Source: Nicotiana tabacum
Lineage: Eukaryota; Streptophyta; Magnoliopsida; Solanales; Solanaceae
Reading direction: 5' to 3'
Length of the DNA stretch: 64,000 nt
Assembly (NCBI RefSeq): GCF_000715075.1
Contig: NC_134085.1
Location: forward strand, 152,672,178-152,736,177
The notes beneath the pieces were generated by a model. The model was not told the origin of the DNA, ran no database searches, and saw only the letters and a program-made list of their open reading frames with translations. Each line of letters begins with the position of its first letter. Position 1 is the stretch's first letter. This document shows positions 33,201 through 44,621 of this stretch, piece by piece. The position numbers were made by a program, and so were the translations under genes.

Positions 33201-34787
33201 ATCAATTCACAAAAATTAAAAAACAATCCAAAATTATATTCATGTCCAAACAAAACTTTAATTTTTAGATACCATTTTCACTTGAAAAAGATTTTATTTT
33301 TTTCCTGAAATTTTACAATTCTTATGTCCAAACGACCACTTAGACTTTCATCTTCTCTTTTTCATTTTAAGTTAATTAATGTAAAATTTTAAATTTTTTA
33401 CTTCTACTATTGGTTGCTAAGAAATTCTAACGCCAACGGAATTTGAAATTTTATGTCAAGTGGATTGTAAACTTTTATTTCCCTAACGCCAGGGAATTTA
33501 AAATTTATGTATATATAAAAAAAATTAATTTATCCTATTTACACAGTATAACTTATTAGTCCAAATTATTGACTATACGAATAGGGAAATAAATCATTCA
33601 AATGACATGAAATTAAATTGGTTATAGTTTGTTGGCCAAAATAAGAAATCAAGAAGTGTAAGTTTGTTCTTTGTTTGCTTAGCTATACGAAAATTCTGGG
33701 CACTGTAAAATTTTACCTGTCCAAATATAGCTTGCGGGACTCTACGATGCAGCGCTTCCTCCAACTCTTTCCCCAGCGGCGCCGCCCCGGACAACACGAG
33801 CCTAATCGAACTCAAATCGAACGAATCAACCATCGGATTTTTCGCCAACGCAAGAACCAAGGGCGGAACTACAGCAGCAACTGACACGCGGTGGTTTTGT
33901 ATCAGCTCCAGCAATGCACCAATTTCGAATTTTTGCATTAATAAAACACTAGCTCCGGCTCTTAACGAGACTAAAAGCACTGAATTTAGCGCAAATATGT
34001 GAAACAGAGGTAGCACACATAGCACCACGTCATCATTTTTCAAGTACAAATTTGGATTGTCTCCGTCGACTAATTGAGCTACTCCTGTGATTAAACTTTT
34101 GTGAGTTAAAATCACACCTTTTGGTAGCCCTGTTGTTCCTGAAGAAAATGGTAAAGCTACTGGGTCATCGGGTTGGATTACAATTCCCTTTGGCATTTCC
34201 TCTTCGTTAGCTTCAGAAAGTACATAGAAATGTAAACAATTTTCAGGAGGGTCATCGACTGTAACGACTGAAAAATCTTCGCCAATTTTAAGGTCATTCT
34301 CTCCAGAATCACGAAATTTATCCACGTACTGAGATTGAGTAACGATTAGTTTTGCATTCGACGCTTTTAATTGCTTAAACGCTTCAGCTTTTGTGTAGAA
34401 TGGATTAGCTGTAGTTATAACAGCGCCGATCATAGAAGCCGAGAGAAAAGTAAACACAAATTCAGCGCAGTTCTGGAGAAAAGTCATGATTACATCTCCC
34501 TTTTTGATTCCTATATTTGTTAAACCAGCAGCTATTTTCTGACAAATGAGATGAGTTTCAGCAAAAGTGTATGATTTCCCACTGCTGCCTGATATAAGAC
34601 ATGTCCTATCTTGAAATTCAGAGAGCCTCTCAAATAAATAAACATGAAGAGGAACATTGTTGGAAATTTGTATATCTGGTAATCTTGATCTAAACACGTG
34701 TATCTCTTCAGTAGATTGATCAGAAGGAGGAATTACAGAAGAAGATAACTCTGCTTTCTGGGCTTCAACACTAGCTACACTCAACAT
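30279..34787 (-). CDS. 4CL: 4-coumarate:CoA ligase, class II type
   Basis: Six exons in gene order: 34787-33717, 31673-31475, 31087-30942, 30798-30731, 30632-30527 and 30404-30279, all GT-AG and in frame, giving 571 residues. It joins 4-coumarate and related acids to CoA using ATP, feeding lignin and flavonoid routes, in the cytosol. Box [12 protein letters not shown] lies at 215-225, the [10 protein letters not shown] motif starts at 358, and box II GEICIRG lies at 412-418. Near the end come [19 protein letters not shown] and the catalytic-lysine region [11 protein letters not shown]. The extended N-terminus before VFRSRLPDI and words such as [15 protein letters not shown] and [11 protein letters not shown] resemble Arabidopsis 4CL3, hence class II (flavonoid branch); this is inference. 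Intron 1 is 2.0 kb with a MITE. There are no frame defects. It may accept other acids. Confidence 0.93.
33025..33338. mobile_element. MITE in 4CL intron 1
   Basis: The ends GGCGCGTTTGGCCATAA and, reversed, TGGTCGTTTGGACATAAG are imperfect inverted repeats around an AT-rich core. CTTAG flanks both sides (33020-33024 and 33339-33343). Same design as 16063-16366. It lies about 380 bp from the intron donor. Confidence 0.65.
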
Positions 34788-35006
34788 TTTTTTTCTTCTT
34801 GTGGGGGGGGGTTTGTATTTTGGTTCTGATTGGAACAGAAATCTTCTTTTTTTATGCAGAGAAAAATGGCTGAATGAAAAGTCTTGAGTTGTGACTGGTG
34901 AGGGTGTGAGAGAAACAAAGAAGGAATTTTTTTAAAAAGAGATTTGCTATAGTAAGGAGAAGGGAAGGTGACATAAATACATGGGAAAGTAAGGTGCAAA
35001 GAGTTA

Positions 35007-35020
35007 GGTAGGTATATAAA
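35007..35020 (-). promoter_or_regulatory. Candidate 4CL core promoter: TATA plus AC-type element
   Basis: On the gene strand TTTATATA (35020-35013) runs directly into ACCTACC (35013-35007), about 220 bp before the ATG. ACCTACC-type AC elements are known MYB sites in phenylpropanoid promoters including 4CL. Here it overlaps the TATA word instead of lying upstream, so the role is uncertain. CCACACGT just upstream is also noted. Confidence 0.4.
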
Positions 35021-35269
35021 CGTGTGGCGTTGGGGGAGAAAGAAGGAAAAGGCCAAAGGGGGTTGTTACGTTACAAAAGTTGAGACTTGGGACTTCCTCA
35101 ACCTGAAGTCTGGCAGGTCAAGAGTAAGAGATCAGTGACGTGGCCGTGTCTGAACAAGATATTCTAATAAGGGATTCAAAAAAAAAATACTTTAACATAT
35201 GATTTAAAGCAATTTTTTAACTTGAATTACTATTTAATTAAAAAAATTCTTAAATCGAGGAGATTCATT

Positions 35270-37167
35270 TGTTTGACCAAAAAAATATTGAAACCTTTTC
35301 GATTAAATCAATAGAAGAAATGAAGGGGTAAATCTTAGCTAAATTGAATAAACTCAAGATCTATAAACTAATCGAAAAATAATGCATAAGATGAGATAGA
35401 TGTGATCAATCTTATTGATACTTTTCATTTTGTCTCCCATTAATCAGTAGAGGAAACCACTTTACATATTCTCTTGGAGATTGCTTTGTTCTTCCTTCTA
35501 CTATGAAGGTTATAGAGGAGAGGAAAGATAAAGAAGAGGCCCCCCTTCTCCGGAAGGTTTTCCCCCTATATATATTTATGGAATCTTTGCTATGTGCTTG
35601 GTTTGATACTCTTTCATACTACGTCCGCCTTGGTCGTCCCCTGGACGTTGTTTTTTGACTTGGCGGGTATTGTGAGTACGAGATTTGGAATAGACCATGT
35701 CATCTTTCACTGCCTCGCCGCTTGGACGAGATGTCAGTTGGATCGACCGTAGCGGTCAGATTTCGACCAATATAGTTAGTCCATCCGTCTGCCGGGGTCA
35801 TCCCCTATCGGGTCTGACAGACGGACTATGATTGTTACATATCTGAGAGAAATCTGACTACCTGCCCATTGGGTTTTATTCTTAGGTTTAAGTGAGGTAA
35901 CGACGCCCTTTCAATATCCTTGGACCGTTGCGGCTGTTTCGGAACAGAAACGTCGTTTGGATTGAAACGTTGTTCGTGGTTGCCGCCATTATGACACACG
36001 TTCCTAGGGAATTAAAACGTTTCGTGTTTGCGGGATTTATGTCTCTTATAAATAGAAGGAATACATCAATCGATTGACACACTTCTTTACCCTTTACTTG
36101 AATGAACTTTGCGAATATTTTTTCCTCCTGATACTTTGAATTTTTTATTTTATCTAGTTAGCCGAAAACTTTCATCTTTCCTTTTCTCTATCCATTCGCT
36201 TTACCAAATTGACACAATGGCTGGTGATTCTTCTCGTGCCGACCTCTCTGCCACAATTCCGGCACCGGAGAGTGATGTTCTGGCCACCGGAGGAGCAGAA
36301 GTCGTAAAGGATGAGGAGGTCCCATTGGTAGCTGAGATCTTGCCTCGCCCTGGGAAAGTATGGACCGACTTCTACAGTCCCGCCGGGGAGGAGCCGAAAC
36401 CTGTTCACTCTGTTATAAATGAGGAGAGGATCGCAGAATTGAAGGCTAGGTGGGGAATTCCTTGCTACGTCGAAATACTGTCGGCGTTAGGGGATGACAT
36501 TGTCCATTTTGACCGCCCATGGTACTACGTGTTCTATGCCTACCCCTTTCTTGTTGGATACACGCTTCCTCTCCCTCTCCTGGTGGTAGATTTCTACCGC
36601 TTTTATGAGGTATGCCCCGCTCAACTTTCGCTGTACCTGTATAAACTGTTCCTTATATTGCTCAAATTTGCGGAGCTCGCTGGTCATGAGATCACTTTGG
36701 GTCACATACTCAATATCTTCGCCCCTCAGCTCATTCGCGACACGATGATTCACATGCGCCATCGAGGGTCGAAGAGTCTGTTGGTGAAGATGGACGACAG
36801 GGCTAACCGTCGCTTCTACGAGAATTACTTCTATGTGCGAATCGAGCACCTTGTGGCGGATCCTACGGGGTTCCCTGAGAAGTGGAACTTTGCACATAAG
36901 TTTCTATACTTTTAGTCGGAGAGATGTCCGACCACTTTTCGTTGTAGTACTAAACCCTATTATGTTTTTACCGCTGCGAAACTACCCCTCCACCTATTGA
37001 AGGTATCCGCGAGTGGGTGAGTGCCATCCTTCTTCATACAGCGGGGGTCCGCACATGGTCGACCTTTTATGAATAATATGGACGCAAGCCCCTTACAGGT
37101 GAGATGTCATTTCTGTTCGCTATTTTTTTTGCCTTTTCTCTTTTTACTTGGTTTCTTATATGCTATT
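35270..37167 (-). mobile_element. Third gag-pol-less LTR element, left part, cut by Athila
   Basis: The left LTR 35270-35774 starts TGTTTGACC. Its end CAATATA has lost the usual CA (ACA in relatives). Next comes GTTAGTCCATCCGTCTGCCG, the same internal edge as in the other two families. The interior carries the antisense gene and is interrupted at 37168 by an Athila LTR, so the right LTR lies beyond the window. Confidence 0.75.
36047..37098 (+). pseudogene. Antisense gene of the third element, 5' part
   Basis: TATAAATAG at 36047-36055, ATG at 36217 (170 bp). Exon 1, 36217-36895, encodes the same layout as 22941: EILPRPGKVWTDFY, then FDRPWYYVFYAYPFLVGYTL and FYENYFYVRIEH, then DPTGFPEKWNFA. 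It has a few extra residues (CPAQLS) missing from the 22-kb copy and is the better guide to the intact form there. The intron 1 donor is changed from GT to AT (CAC-ATAAGT) and the acceptor from GCAG to GCTG. Exon 2 (GIREWV, then VRTWSTFYE) has a stop where the relative has R, and ends at an intact donor ACAG-GTGAGA near 37099. The later exons are absent before the Athila insertion. Confidence 0.65.
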
Positions 37168-39104
37168 TGATCACGCCCAACTATGCCTTATAAAAAGGAC
37201 AAGCAGTCGTTGCAAATATAATCCGAGTATTTAGTCCAGAGTCGAATCCACAGGGAATTAACCTACCAATTACTCTTGTTAGAGTCACTAAATTCTTCGT
37301 AATCAACTTTGCAGATATTTTGAATAATAATTGGCGATATTTTTACTAACTATAACTGAATAAATTTAAGTAAACTAACACCTAACTATGACTGAGTTGT
37401 AAACAAATAAGAGAAGGATCTAAGGTTGTGATTTCTCCTATTGATGGAATCCCTTCCTGTTATGTTTCGCATAGAATTGCTTAATCGTCTCTATCGATCA
37501 TGAGCCTTCTTACTACCGTAAATCTCTCCCGAGTAATTACGACAATTTACTAGACGCACTCTCCCGAGTTACACTAGTTGACTTTTATTACAACTCACTT
37601 TAGATCGCACCCAAGGTTTCGTTATTCCTAATCCTACCTTTAAACCCTCGATTATTGATTCCTCATATACTTTGGGAATGGTAATGTTCAACAATTACCT
37701 AAATATACACTCTCTCCCGAGTAATACATACTAAATAGGCACAACTAATTGAGGATCCTGTCAATTAACTACAACAAAAATGTTGTTGAACAAATAGAGA
37801 TTAAACTGGGCAAACTGCATTATCATAACATGAAGTTCATCCTTCAACAGGTTCCATCAAAACCCTAGACTAAATAATTAGCTACTCATAATCGTGTTCA
37901 TCATAACAACATCAAAATTTATCATGAATGATAAATACAAAAGGAAGAAAGGTAGAACTCGATGTCAAATTATCCTCCTTGCCTCTTGCCTCTTCTTGCC
38001 TTCAACAAAGCTGTAAAAACCTTGATAATGTCTTTTTGGACGAGCTAGACCTCATATAGGTTAAGTGGAATTACCCCCGGACTTTCAAGTTTACCCCTGA
38101 ACTTATGCTCTCCGGACTGGACTAGCGCGGCCGCGCTCGAACCGCGCTAATGGTTGCGCATATTTCCTAGTGTTCTTCCTCTATTTTCTGGACTAGCGCG
38201 GTCGCGCTAAGGCCGCGCTAAGAGGGTTCATCATTTTATCTCTTCTTTTCTTTCTTCTTTCACACGTAGGGGTGTTCGTCGGTCGGTATGGTACAGTATT
38301 TAGATATTTTGGTTCGGTATTTTCGGTATTCGGTTTCTTAAAATCCTATACCAATACCGTACCTAATTAAATTCGGTATGGTTCGGTTTTTATCCTTTCG
38401 GTTTCGCTTTATTCGATTCTGTAACTTCGATTTATTCGGTTTGCATAATAACTAATACATAGAGCCATACACTCTAATATTCTTAATTAAAGTACTCAAA
38501 AATATAAAACTAAAAATGTTTGTTGACAAAAATTTTGTCCAAAACTCGCAAATATCGACCCAAATAAAGAAAACTATACATAAAAGAAGATTTTATCGTT
38601 AGAAATGTCTTGTTACTTATTTAGAGTTAATTGATGAACTTTGAAAATAAAGGAAAGTAAAATTTTAGATTTTTTAATTTATGTTATAATTGATAATATG
38701 TGTTTTGTGTAATATAATATATATTTCGGTACGGTATTGGTATTTCAGTATTTTATCTTAAAATACCAAATACCATACCTAATACCAATTTTTTTTTAAA
38801 AACTTAAACCAAATACCAAAATACCGTATACCAAATACCAAAATTTTCGGTTTCGGTACGGTGATTCGGCATTTACCAAATTATGCCCAGTCTTATTCAC
38901 ACGTCCTCAGCTCCGAGGGGCTTCCCTTGCTTCAGTTTAACTCCAAACACTGTCCTAAGTCTCCATAAGCACAACTTGCTCCTGCAAAACATAAAATTCA
39001 CAATTAGAACCAATTTATCGTCATTTAACTATCCTAGAATAGTGAAGCATAGTCAAGTTGGGGCATAAATAATCGCCAAACTATATAAATCTAGCCTATT
39101 ATCA
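37168..39104 (-). mobile_element. Athila-type LTR (3' LTR of the nested Athila element)
   Basis: Starts TGATCACGCCCAACTATGCC and ends CCTATTATCA. It is followed by ACACCCCATACTTAAAT, whose complement is a TAAGTATGGGGTGT polypurine-like tract. The order fits a minus-strand element with this as its 3' LTR. It carries the GTCGAATCCACAGGGA block and CG-rich GCGCGGTCGCGCT words seen in other Athila LTRs here. The length of 1937 bp includes a 619-bp MITE plus its duplication. The left flank is CTATT; the matching right flank is outside the window. Confidence 0.75.
38277..38895. mobile_element. hAT-like MITE with 8-bp target duplication
   Basis: TTCACACG stands at both 38269-38276 and 38896-38903, an exact 8-bp duplication as made by hAT transposases. 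The insert starts TAGGGGTGTTCG and ends TGCCCAGTCTTA. It is full of CGGTA/TACCG words (GGTTCGGTATTTTCGG; AAATACCAAATACC) in opposed orientation, so it folds back. No coding capacity. Confidence 0.8.
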
Positions 39105-40804
39105 ACACCCCATACTTAAATCATTGCTAGTCCTCGAGCAATTCACCACACTCTATGAAGGTTCCTTCACTAAGCTTTTCCCCTAACGTATCACACCTAG
39201 AACAAATCGCCAAAGTTACGTCTATTAGTGTACAATCTTTGCCTCAAGAGTCGACTCTCACGTGTCGTGCAATATTCATACTTACTCAAATTACTCTATA
39301 CAGAGGTCAAGACTTACCTTTCCTTTGTGAATCACATGCCCTCACATCACACAAGAGAGTAGTTCCACAAATAATAATATTAAGAGCAATTAGGAACTTA
39401 GATAGACAAAATTCGCTCACTCTCCGAAAGGAAATTCATATGTCACACAGATGCACCATAGGCTTGCCCGTAGTGTACTACTCTACTAATCGAGCCCATT
39501 CAGTCTAAGATCAATTAGGACTTCATTTGGTTGTAATGTAGGCTAAGGGACATGTAGGATATATTTGGATATAGTGACTAACCTCCCTAAGCACTTTTAA
39601 TACAATCACATTCGCATTCAAAACCATACTTATGTCAGACCAGACATTCCACCACACTTCTATTTATAATACCCCAAACTCCAGTAGGTGCAATTGTATC
39701 AAGTCACCACTTCTCAAGTACTACATTTACTCATTCTCTTTTTTAAGCAGTGCTTATTCTTTTACTTTTTCAAAATACTGCACATTTTTCTCTATTTCAT
39801 CGGTTCCACTCAAAAACCAAACCACCACCCCACACTTTAACTTCTGCATATTTCATAACCATTCAAGTGCTCATGGGAGGTAAATAGGTTCAAACAAATG
39901 CGCCGTTCAAACAATTGGGTAAGGTTTGTAATGTGGTTGCCAAAGAAACAGGCTTATAGGCTCAACGGGGTTAACTACGATGTATCACATTTAGGTGGGT
40001 CTACTTTATATATCTGGCTTAACAAAGAATTTCTTATATCACTTCTAATACTGAATAAAGCTACTGTTTCGCTTTGCAAATACACGGGGCAAGTTCTAGG
40101 CATCAAATGCAGAACATAGAATACAGTACAAATCACACACACCTGGCACATGACTCACTCCAGATTGGCTTATAAAGACACTCTCGTTTGAGTACTCAAG
40201 TCAGTTACAAACATACAATTTAAGGCACTCTAACAAGAATCAACCACTCAGACTAAGCGTCACACTCTGGTGTCTACTGTGTTCAGGTGTATCAATGCCA
40301 ATGACTTCTTTTCTATTTCAGCTCATAAACCATCAGTACTAACTAAAAACTAGAAATAAAACAAACAAAAACTAACTACACCCGATTCAAGCAAAACCCT
40401 TGAAAAAGAACCGTGGCCTAAATAAAAACCAAGGGGGAGTTACTACACTTTCTAAAACAAAAAAAAGTCTTTTTGGTATTTTCTTTAGACTTACTTCCCT
40501 CAATAAAAATGTTTAGAAGATTCATCATCAGGAAGAGTCCAACATATTTCTATTTTTTTTCTCTTTAGATTTTCACGTCGACTTAGACCCTCAAGAACCC
40601 CGTCGTCAGGACAAGTCAACTTACCTAATTTAACTATTACTCAAAACCATAAAAACAATCAAGACAAACAAAGAAAACATAAAACAGTCAAGTTGTTACA
40701 TATACACACATACATTGAAGTATCCCCCACCCCACACTTAAAAGGAAGACATGTCCTCATGGCATACAAAATAAAGAACAATGAGGTAAAGGAACTTTCA
40801 TGAT
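39105..40804. other. Athila internal region, non-coding
   Basis: Lies between the 3' LTR and the downstream ORF of the Athila element. Starts with a polypurine-like tract (in minus sense). I see no protein support in the plus-strand frames (for example 39155-39508). Athila elements are known to have long untranslated stretches here. Confidence 0.55.
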
Positions 40805-42017
40805 TGATCACTCTTGATCGGAGACCGTCTCCGGGTTTATATTGCATGCACGACCCAGAGCTCGCAGCCAACACAATATTTTCTTCTCCGATTTCACCTG
40901 CTGGGTAGCTACCGCATTAACACGTGTACCTAAGTCAAAGACTGAGGTATGCAATCCTGCCACCTTCCACTCTAAAGTGGTGAACTGGGTAACCCGAGTA
41001 GGGCCATATGGTCCTGCAGCCTCCGCAATCCGCTCATGGGTTGGTGACTCAACCCTCACCTTCTCCTGCTCAGCCTCCTCTTCCTCAGAGTCATCAAATT
41101 CAGCACTATCATCACCACCAGCTGCCACAGGCTCCTTTCTAGTAGTTACCTTATCAGCTCGGAACTTGGAGTCTTTTGGCACTATCCCATCCATATTCAA
41201 ATTCTCCGGCACACGAGCGGCCCGGCAAAGCCTAGTGACTAAGGAAGGGAAGAAGAACCTATACCTCTTCACTCGAACAACGGGTGAACATCTCCTCGTG
41301 AATCAACTTGGCCGTGTCAAAGTTGAGACCACTCATAAAATACCAAATTAGAGCCGCCCGAGGAACATTCACCTCTGTGGTTTTGGAAGACGGGATCAGG
41401 CGGTTGTTGATGACATACAACTAGCATTTCCCTTCAAAGGTGAGCACCGCGAAGTGAAACTTCTTCCCATACTTCATCCATAAAATTTCCTTGTCGGGTA
41501 CACAAATGGTGGCAAAGAACCTCTCCCACTGGGTGTATTTTCTCCCATACAGTTCATAATAGTCTTCATACTCATCCATAGGAGGGGGCAGCTGGTATAT
41601 CCTCCAAATAGCCTCAACAGAGGCATCCACGGCCTTCCTGCGCACTGTTACGACGCCATTCACATGTTCTTTTACATTGGCGCAGAATTCACGGACAACC
41701 ATCACATTACCCTCGCCCGACTCTTCAAAGAAGATTTGTAGCCCCCGCCTTACCAGCTCATTATACAAGTTAGGGCAGCCCAGCTGGAGTGACCTTATAT
41801 CTATGCCCCTCTTCGGTATCAGTTTCTTAGGGGCCTTATCAGCAAAGCGGTCCTGAGCCTTGGTAGAGATGAACCTGCTACTATCAAAAGGACGAGCAGG
41901 AGCTGACCCGCGCACCCTGGAATATCCAGCTTGACCGCTGGAAGAAGCATCTGTGGTGCAGCATTTCCTGGATGGTGCCATAGTACCCGGAAGAGGAATA
42001 ACATTAGCACAACCCAA
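40805..42017 (-). pseudogene. Athila downstream ORF (putative plant transposon protein type)
   Basis: In the position after pol where Athila elements carry an extra ORF. Pieces in gene order: 42017-41421 (RFISTKAQDRFADKAP, then KRGIDIRSLQLG, then VMVVREFCANV and the QWERFF segment). Next comes an open middle (about 41420-41280: NRLIPSSKTTEVNVPRAAL, then YFMSGLNFDTAKLIHEEM). Last is 41272-40808, with a Glu/Asp-rich stretch and a coiled segment. A TAG at about 41421 and a frameshift near 41270 break it. It resembles the 'putative plant transposon protein' domain of Athila-like elements. It is not an envelope gene by any motif I can see. Confidence 0.6.
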
Positions 42018-42747
42018 AAAAAAATGTGACTCAACTGTGATTACTCAGACTTCATTCGCACAATTGGTCACAATTACCATTTACACTCACTGTGTCATTT
42101 AAACAAACACCTTGTGGGCATTATATACCAGAACTCCCAATTAAACATGTTGTACCCCAATTACCACCAAAATTTCCTCAAATTCGCCCAACTAGGTTAA
42201 GATATGCAACTCCACAAACATCTTCACCCACAAGCACCACACACACACTACAAATTATTTCTAAGAAAAAGAGAAGAAAAACTACTACATACTTAAGAAA
42301 TTAAAACAAAAATCTGCAAAAAAAGAAGAAAAATAGCAAAAAGAAAACCTTATCTGTAGTGAGAGAAGATGGTTAGAAGTGAAGAAGAGTAGGGGAGGGC
42401 TTGGCTTGAAGCTTGGGGAATTTGGGTTGGGATTAGTTGGGAATGGAGAAGGGGGGAATTTGGAGAAGAAGGGAAATTAGAAGATGGGAGTTAGGGTTGG
42501 GGTTCTTGAGCGTTGGGTATTTGGGAGGAGAAAAGGGAATAGTTGGGGGGGGGGGGGAATAAACAACTAAATAATTAATATACAAAATAAAAAAAATAAA
42601 AAAATAAAATGTTAAGTTAAATAAAGTATCAGGTGGACGAGACTAGCACGGTCGTAGCGCGGTCGCTCTAGTTGAGGCAGAATGTTTGGCCATATACGCG
42701 GCCACTAGCGCGAGTACGCTTCAAGCGCGATCACTAGCACGGGCGCG
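42018..42747. other. Athila internal sequence left of the solo LTR
   Basis: Non-coding, with a G-run at about 42545-42558 and CG-rich GCGCGG/AGCGCG words at 42650-42747. The same CG-rich phrase (GGCAGAATGTTTGGCCATAT) continues after the solo LTR at about 44304, showing the two sides were once joined or duplicated. Confidence 0.5.
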
Positions 42748-44278
42748 TGATCGAGGCCAACCTTGCACTACTATTGAGTAGCGAGAGAGGTCGAAACAGC
42801 TTTTACCCGATTAAGGCCGAGATCGATTTCCACAGGGAGTTAGAAGTTGGAGTCGAGTGTCTATCTAAAGTGGAGTTGTGTATTTGCTCTTGATTGCACT
42901 TCTAAACATTTTGGGTTTTGATTTACTTCTAATTGTATAGAACTACAATGATCAATTAAACTAAAATAATCTAAGATTAAACTATTGCGAGTTGCACAAA
43001 TGGATAAAAGGCACTAGGGTAGTGACTTTTGCCTAGGTGGTCAATTGACAGATACTTGAGTCTAAGGCATGATTGTCACATTTGGGGAGTATGATATAAC
43101 CATTTCACGATTCTACTCACTCTACACCTCTCGGTAGTTCGAGTGGTTTTGCCCAAATTGACTCTCTCAAGACCAATTGGGTATGCAAATTTGCACAAGC
43201 AATCAAGGTTCAAGTCGGGTATTACTATCTTTAGGTTAACCCTTTAATTGGGGATATCAATCTCTTGAGTACGCCCCAATTCCTTGTTGGACCAATTTCA
43301 GAGACTTAGGCTCTCTTTCTCAAGAAGAGCCAAAGTCAACTAAACACAAACTACTGTTTGCAACCACTAATTTAGCAATTAAACATGAAATTAGTCCAAA
43401 TACCAAACACCCATAATCAATCAAGCCCTAAAACACAAGACTCATCAACTACTCACACTAGGGTTGAGCCACAACCCTAGCTTATCGGTCTAGCTACTCA
43501 TAATTAGAGAAGAAAATAAAGAAATAGATGAAGAAAAACTCATATTAATTAATTTCTAAATTAAACTTGAAGATTCAATGTTGAAATAAAGCTAAAATTA
43601 CTCAAAACAGCTAAAAATATCGAAGTCACGAGCGCAACCTTCAGTACAAACTATTTGATGACCTAAAAATGAGAAAAAAACTATTTATACTAAGCTGAAA
43701 ATTTTGGACAAAAATACCCTTGCGGGGTTAGTGTGGACCACACAAAAATCACGTGCGGCCGCACTAGGGCTCTAAACTTGAATAAACGGCTCTCTGAACT
43801 TGGGCAATGCGGACCACACAAAATTGAGTGCGGCCGCGGTGGCTTCTAGTGCGGTCCACATGAAATGGAGCGCGGACTGCATTGGGCTTTAAACTTGGAA
43901 CTGGCAACTCTCTGAACCTTGGCTCTACGGACCGCACTAAATCGAGTGTGGCTGCATTGATCCCAAAGCGGACCGTACAAAACCCCTTGCGGTCACATTG
44001 CCTTTGTGCCTGAATAGCAGCCTCTCTAAACTTCACTTGTGCTGACCGCACCGAATGGTGTGTGGCAGCACTGGCCCTGTTTTGCCTGAGATTTGTCTTG
44101 TCTTGGTACTTGTGCAAGTTTCACTCCCTTTTGAGCTGATCTTTGACATCTTGTCACCTTGTTGATCAAACCTGCAATCAAGCACAACTTGTGAGCCTTT
44201 TGGGACTATTTTGTACACATCTCTAATCAAAACTTAAGAATGAAGTAGTATAAAATGTATCAAAATCCCTAGTTATCA
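42748..44278. mobile_element. Solo LTR of an Athila-type element
   Basis: Starts TGATCGAGGCCAACCTTGC and ends CCTAGTTATCA. GCGCG flanks both sides exactly (42743-42747 and 44279-44283), a perfect 5-bp duplication. Start, end and the TTTCCACAGGGAGTTAG block match the LTR at 37168. No internal region is present, so it is a solo LTR left by recombination between two LTRs. Contains many GTGCGG(C/T)C words. Confidence 0.85.
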
Positions 44279-44620
44279 GCGCGCTACTGGGAGAGATGCC
44301 GAGGCAGAATGTTTGGCCATATGCGTGGCCTATAGCGCGACCTGTAGCGTGGGCATGCTCCTGCACTCAAAAGTTTTCCACTTTTTTACCTGTTACTTCC
44401 GCGTTTGATGGACTTATCACCCGCCCAAGCTCACCTGCATTGGTTAGTACTTACCAAAATGAAAAATAACAAATACTAACTATACTAAAGTCAATACGCA
44501 TTGGGTTGCCTCCCAACCAGCACCTTAGTTAATGTCGTGGCACGATAGTTACAACAAATCAATGGGTTGCCTCCCATGCAACGCCTGATTTAACATCGCA
44601 GCACGATGCAGATGAGTGCA
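44279..44620. other. Athila sequence between solo LTR and pol end
   Basis: Non-coding. Contains the CCTCCCAACCAGC and GGGTTGCCTCCCATGCAACGCC pair, a short direct repeat (GGGTTGCCTCCCA) about 70 bp apart at 44504 and 44563. Confidence 0.5.
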
Positions 44621-44621
44621 T

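Noticed and set aside
40805..42017. Envelope-like gene of the Athila element
   Set aside because: It is in the right position, but I see no signal peptide or membrane segment; the sequence matches the plant transposon protein type instead.
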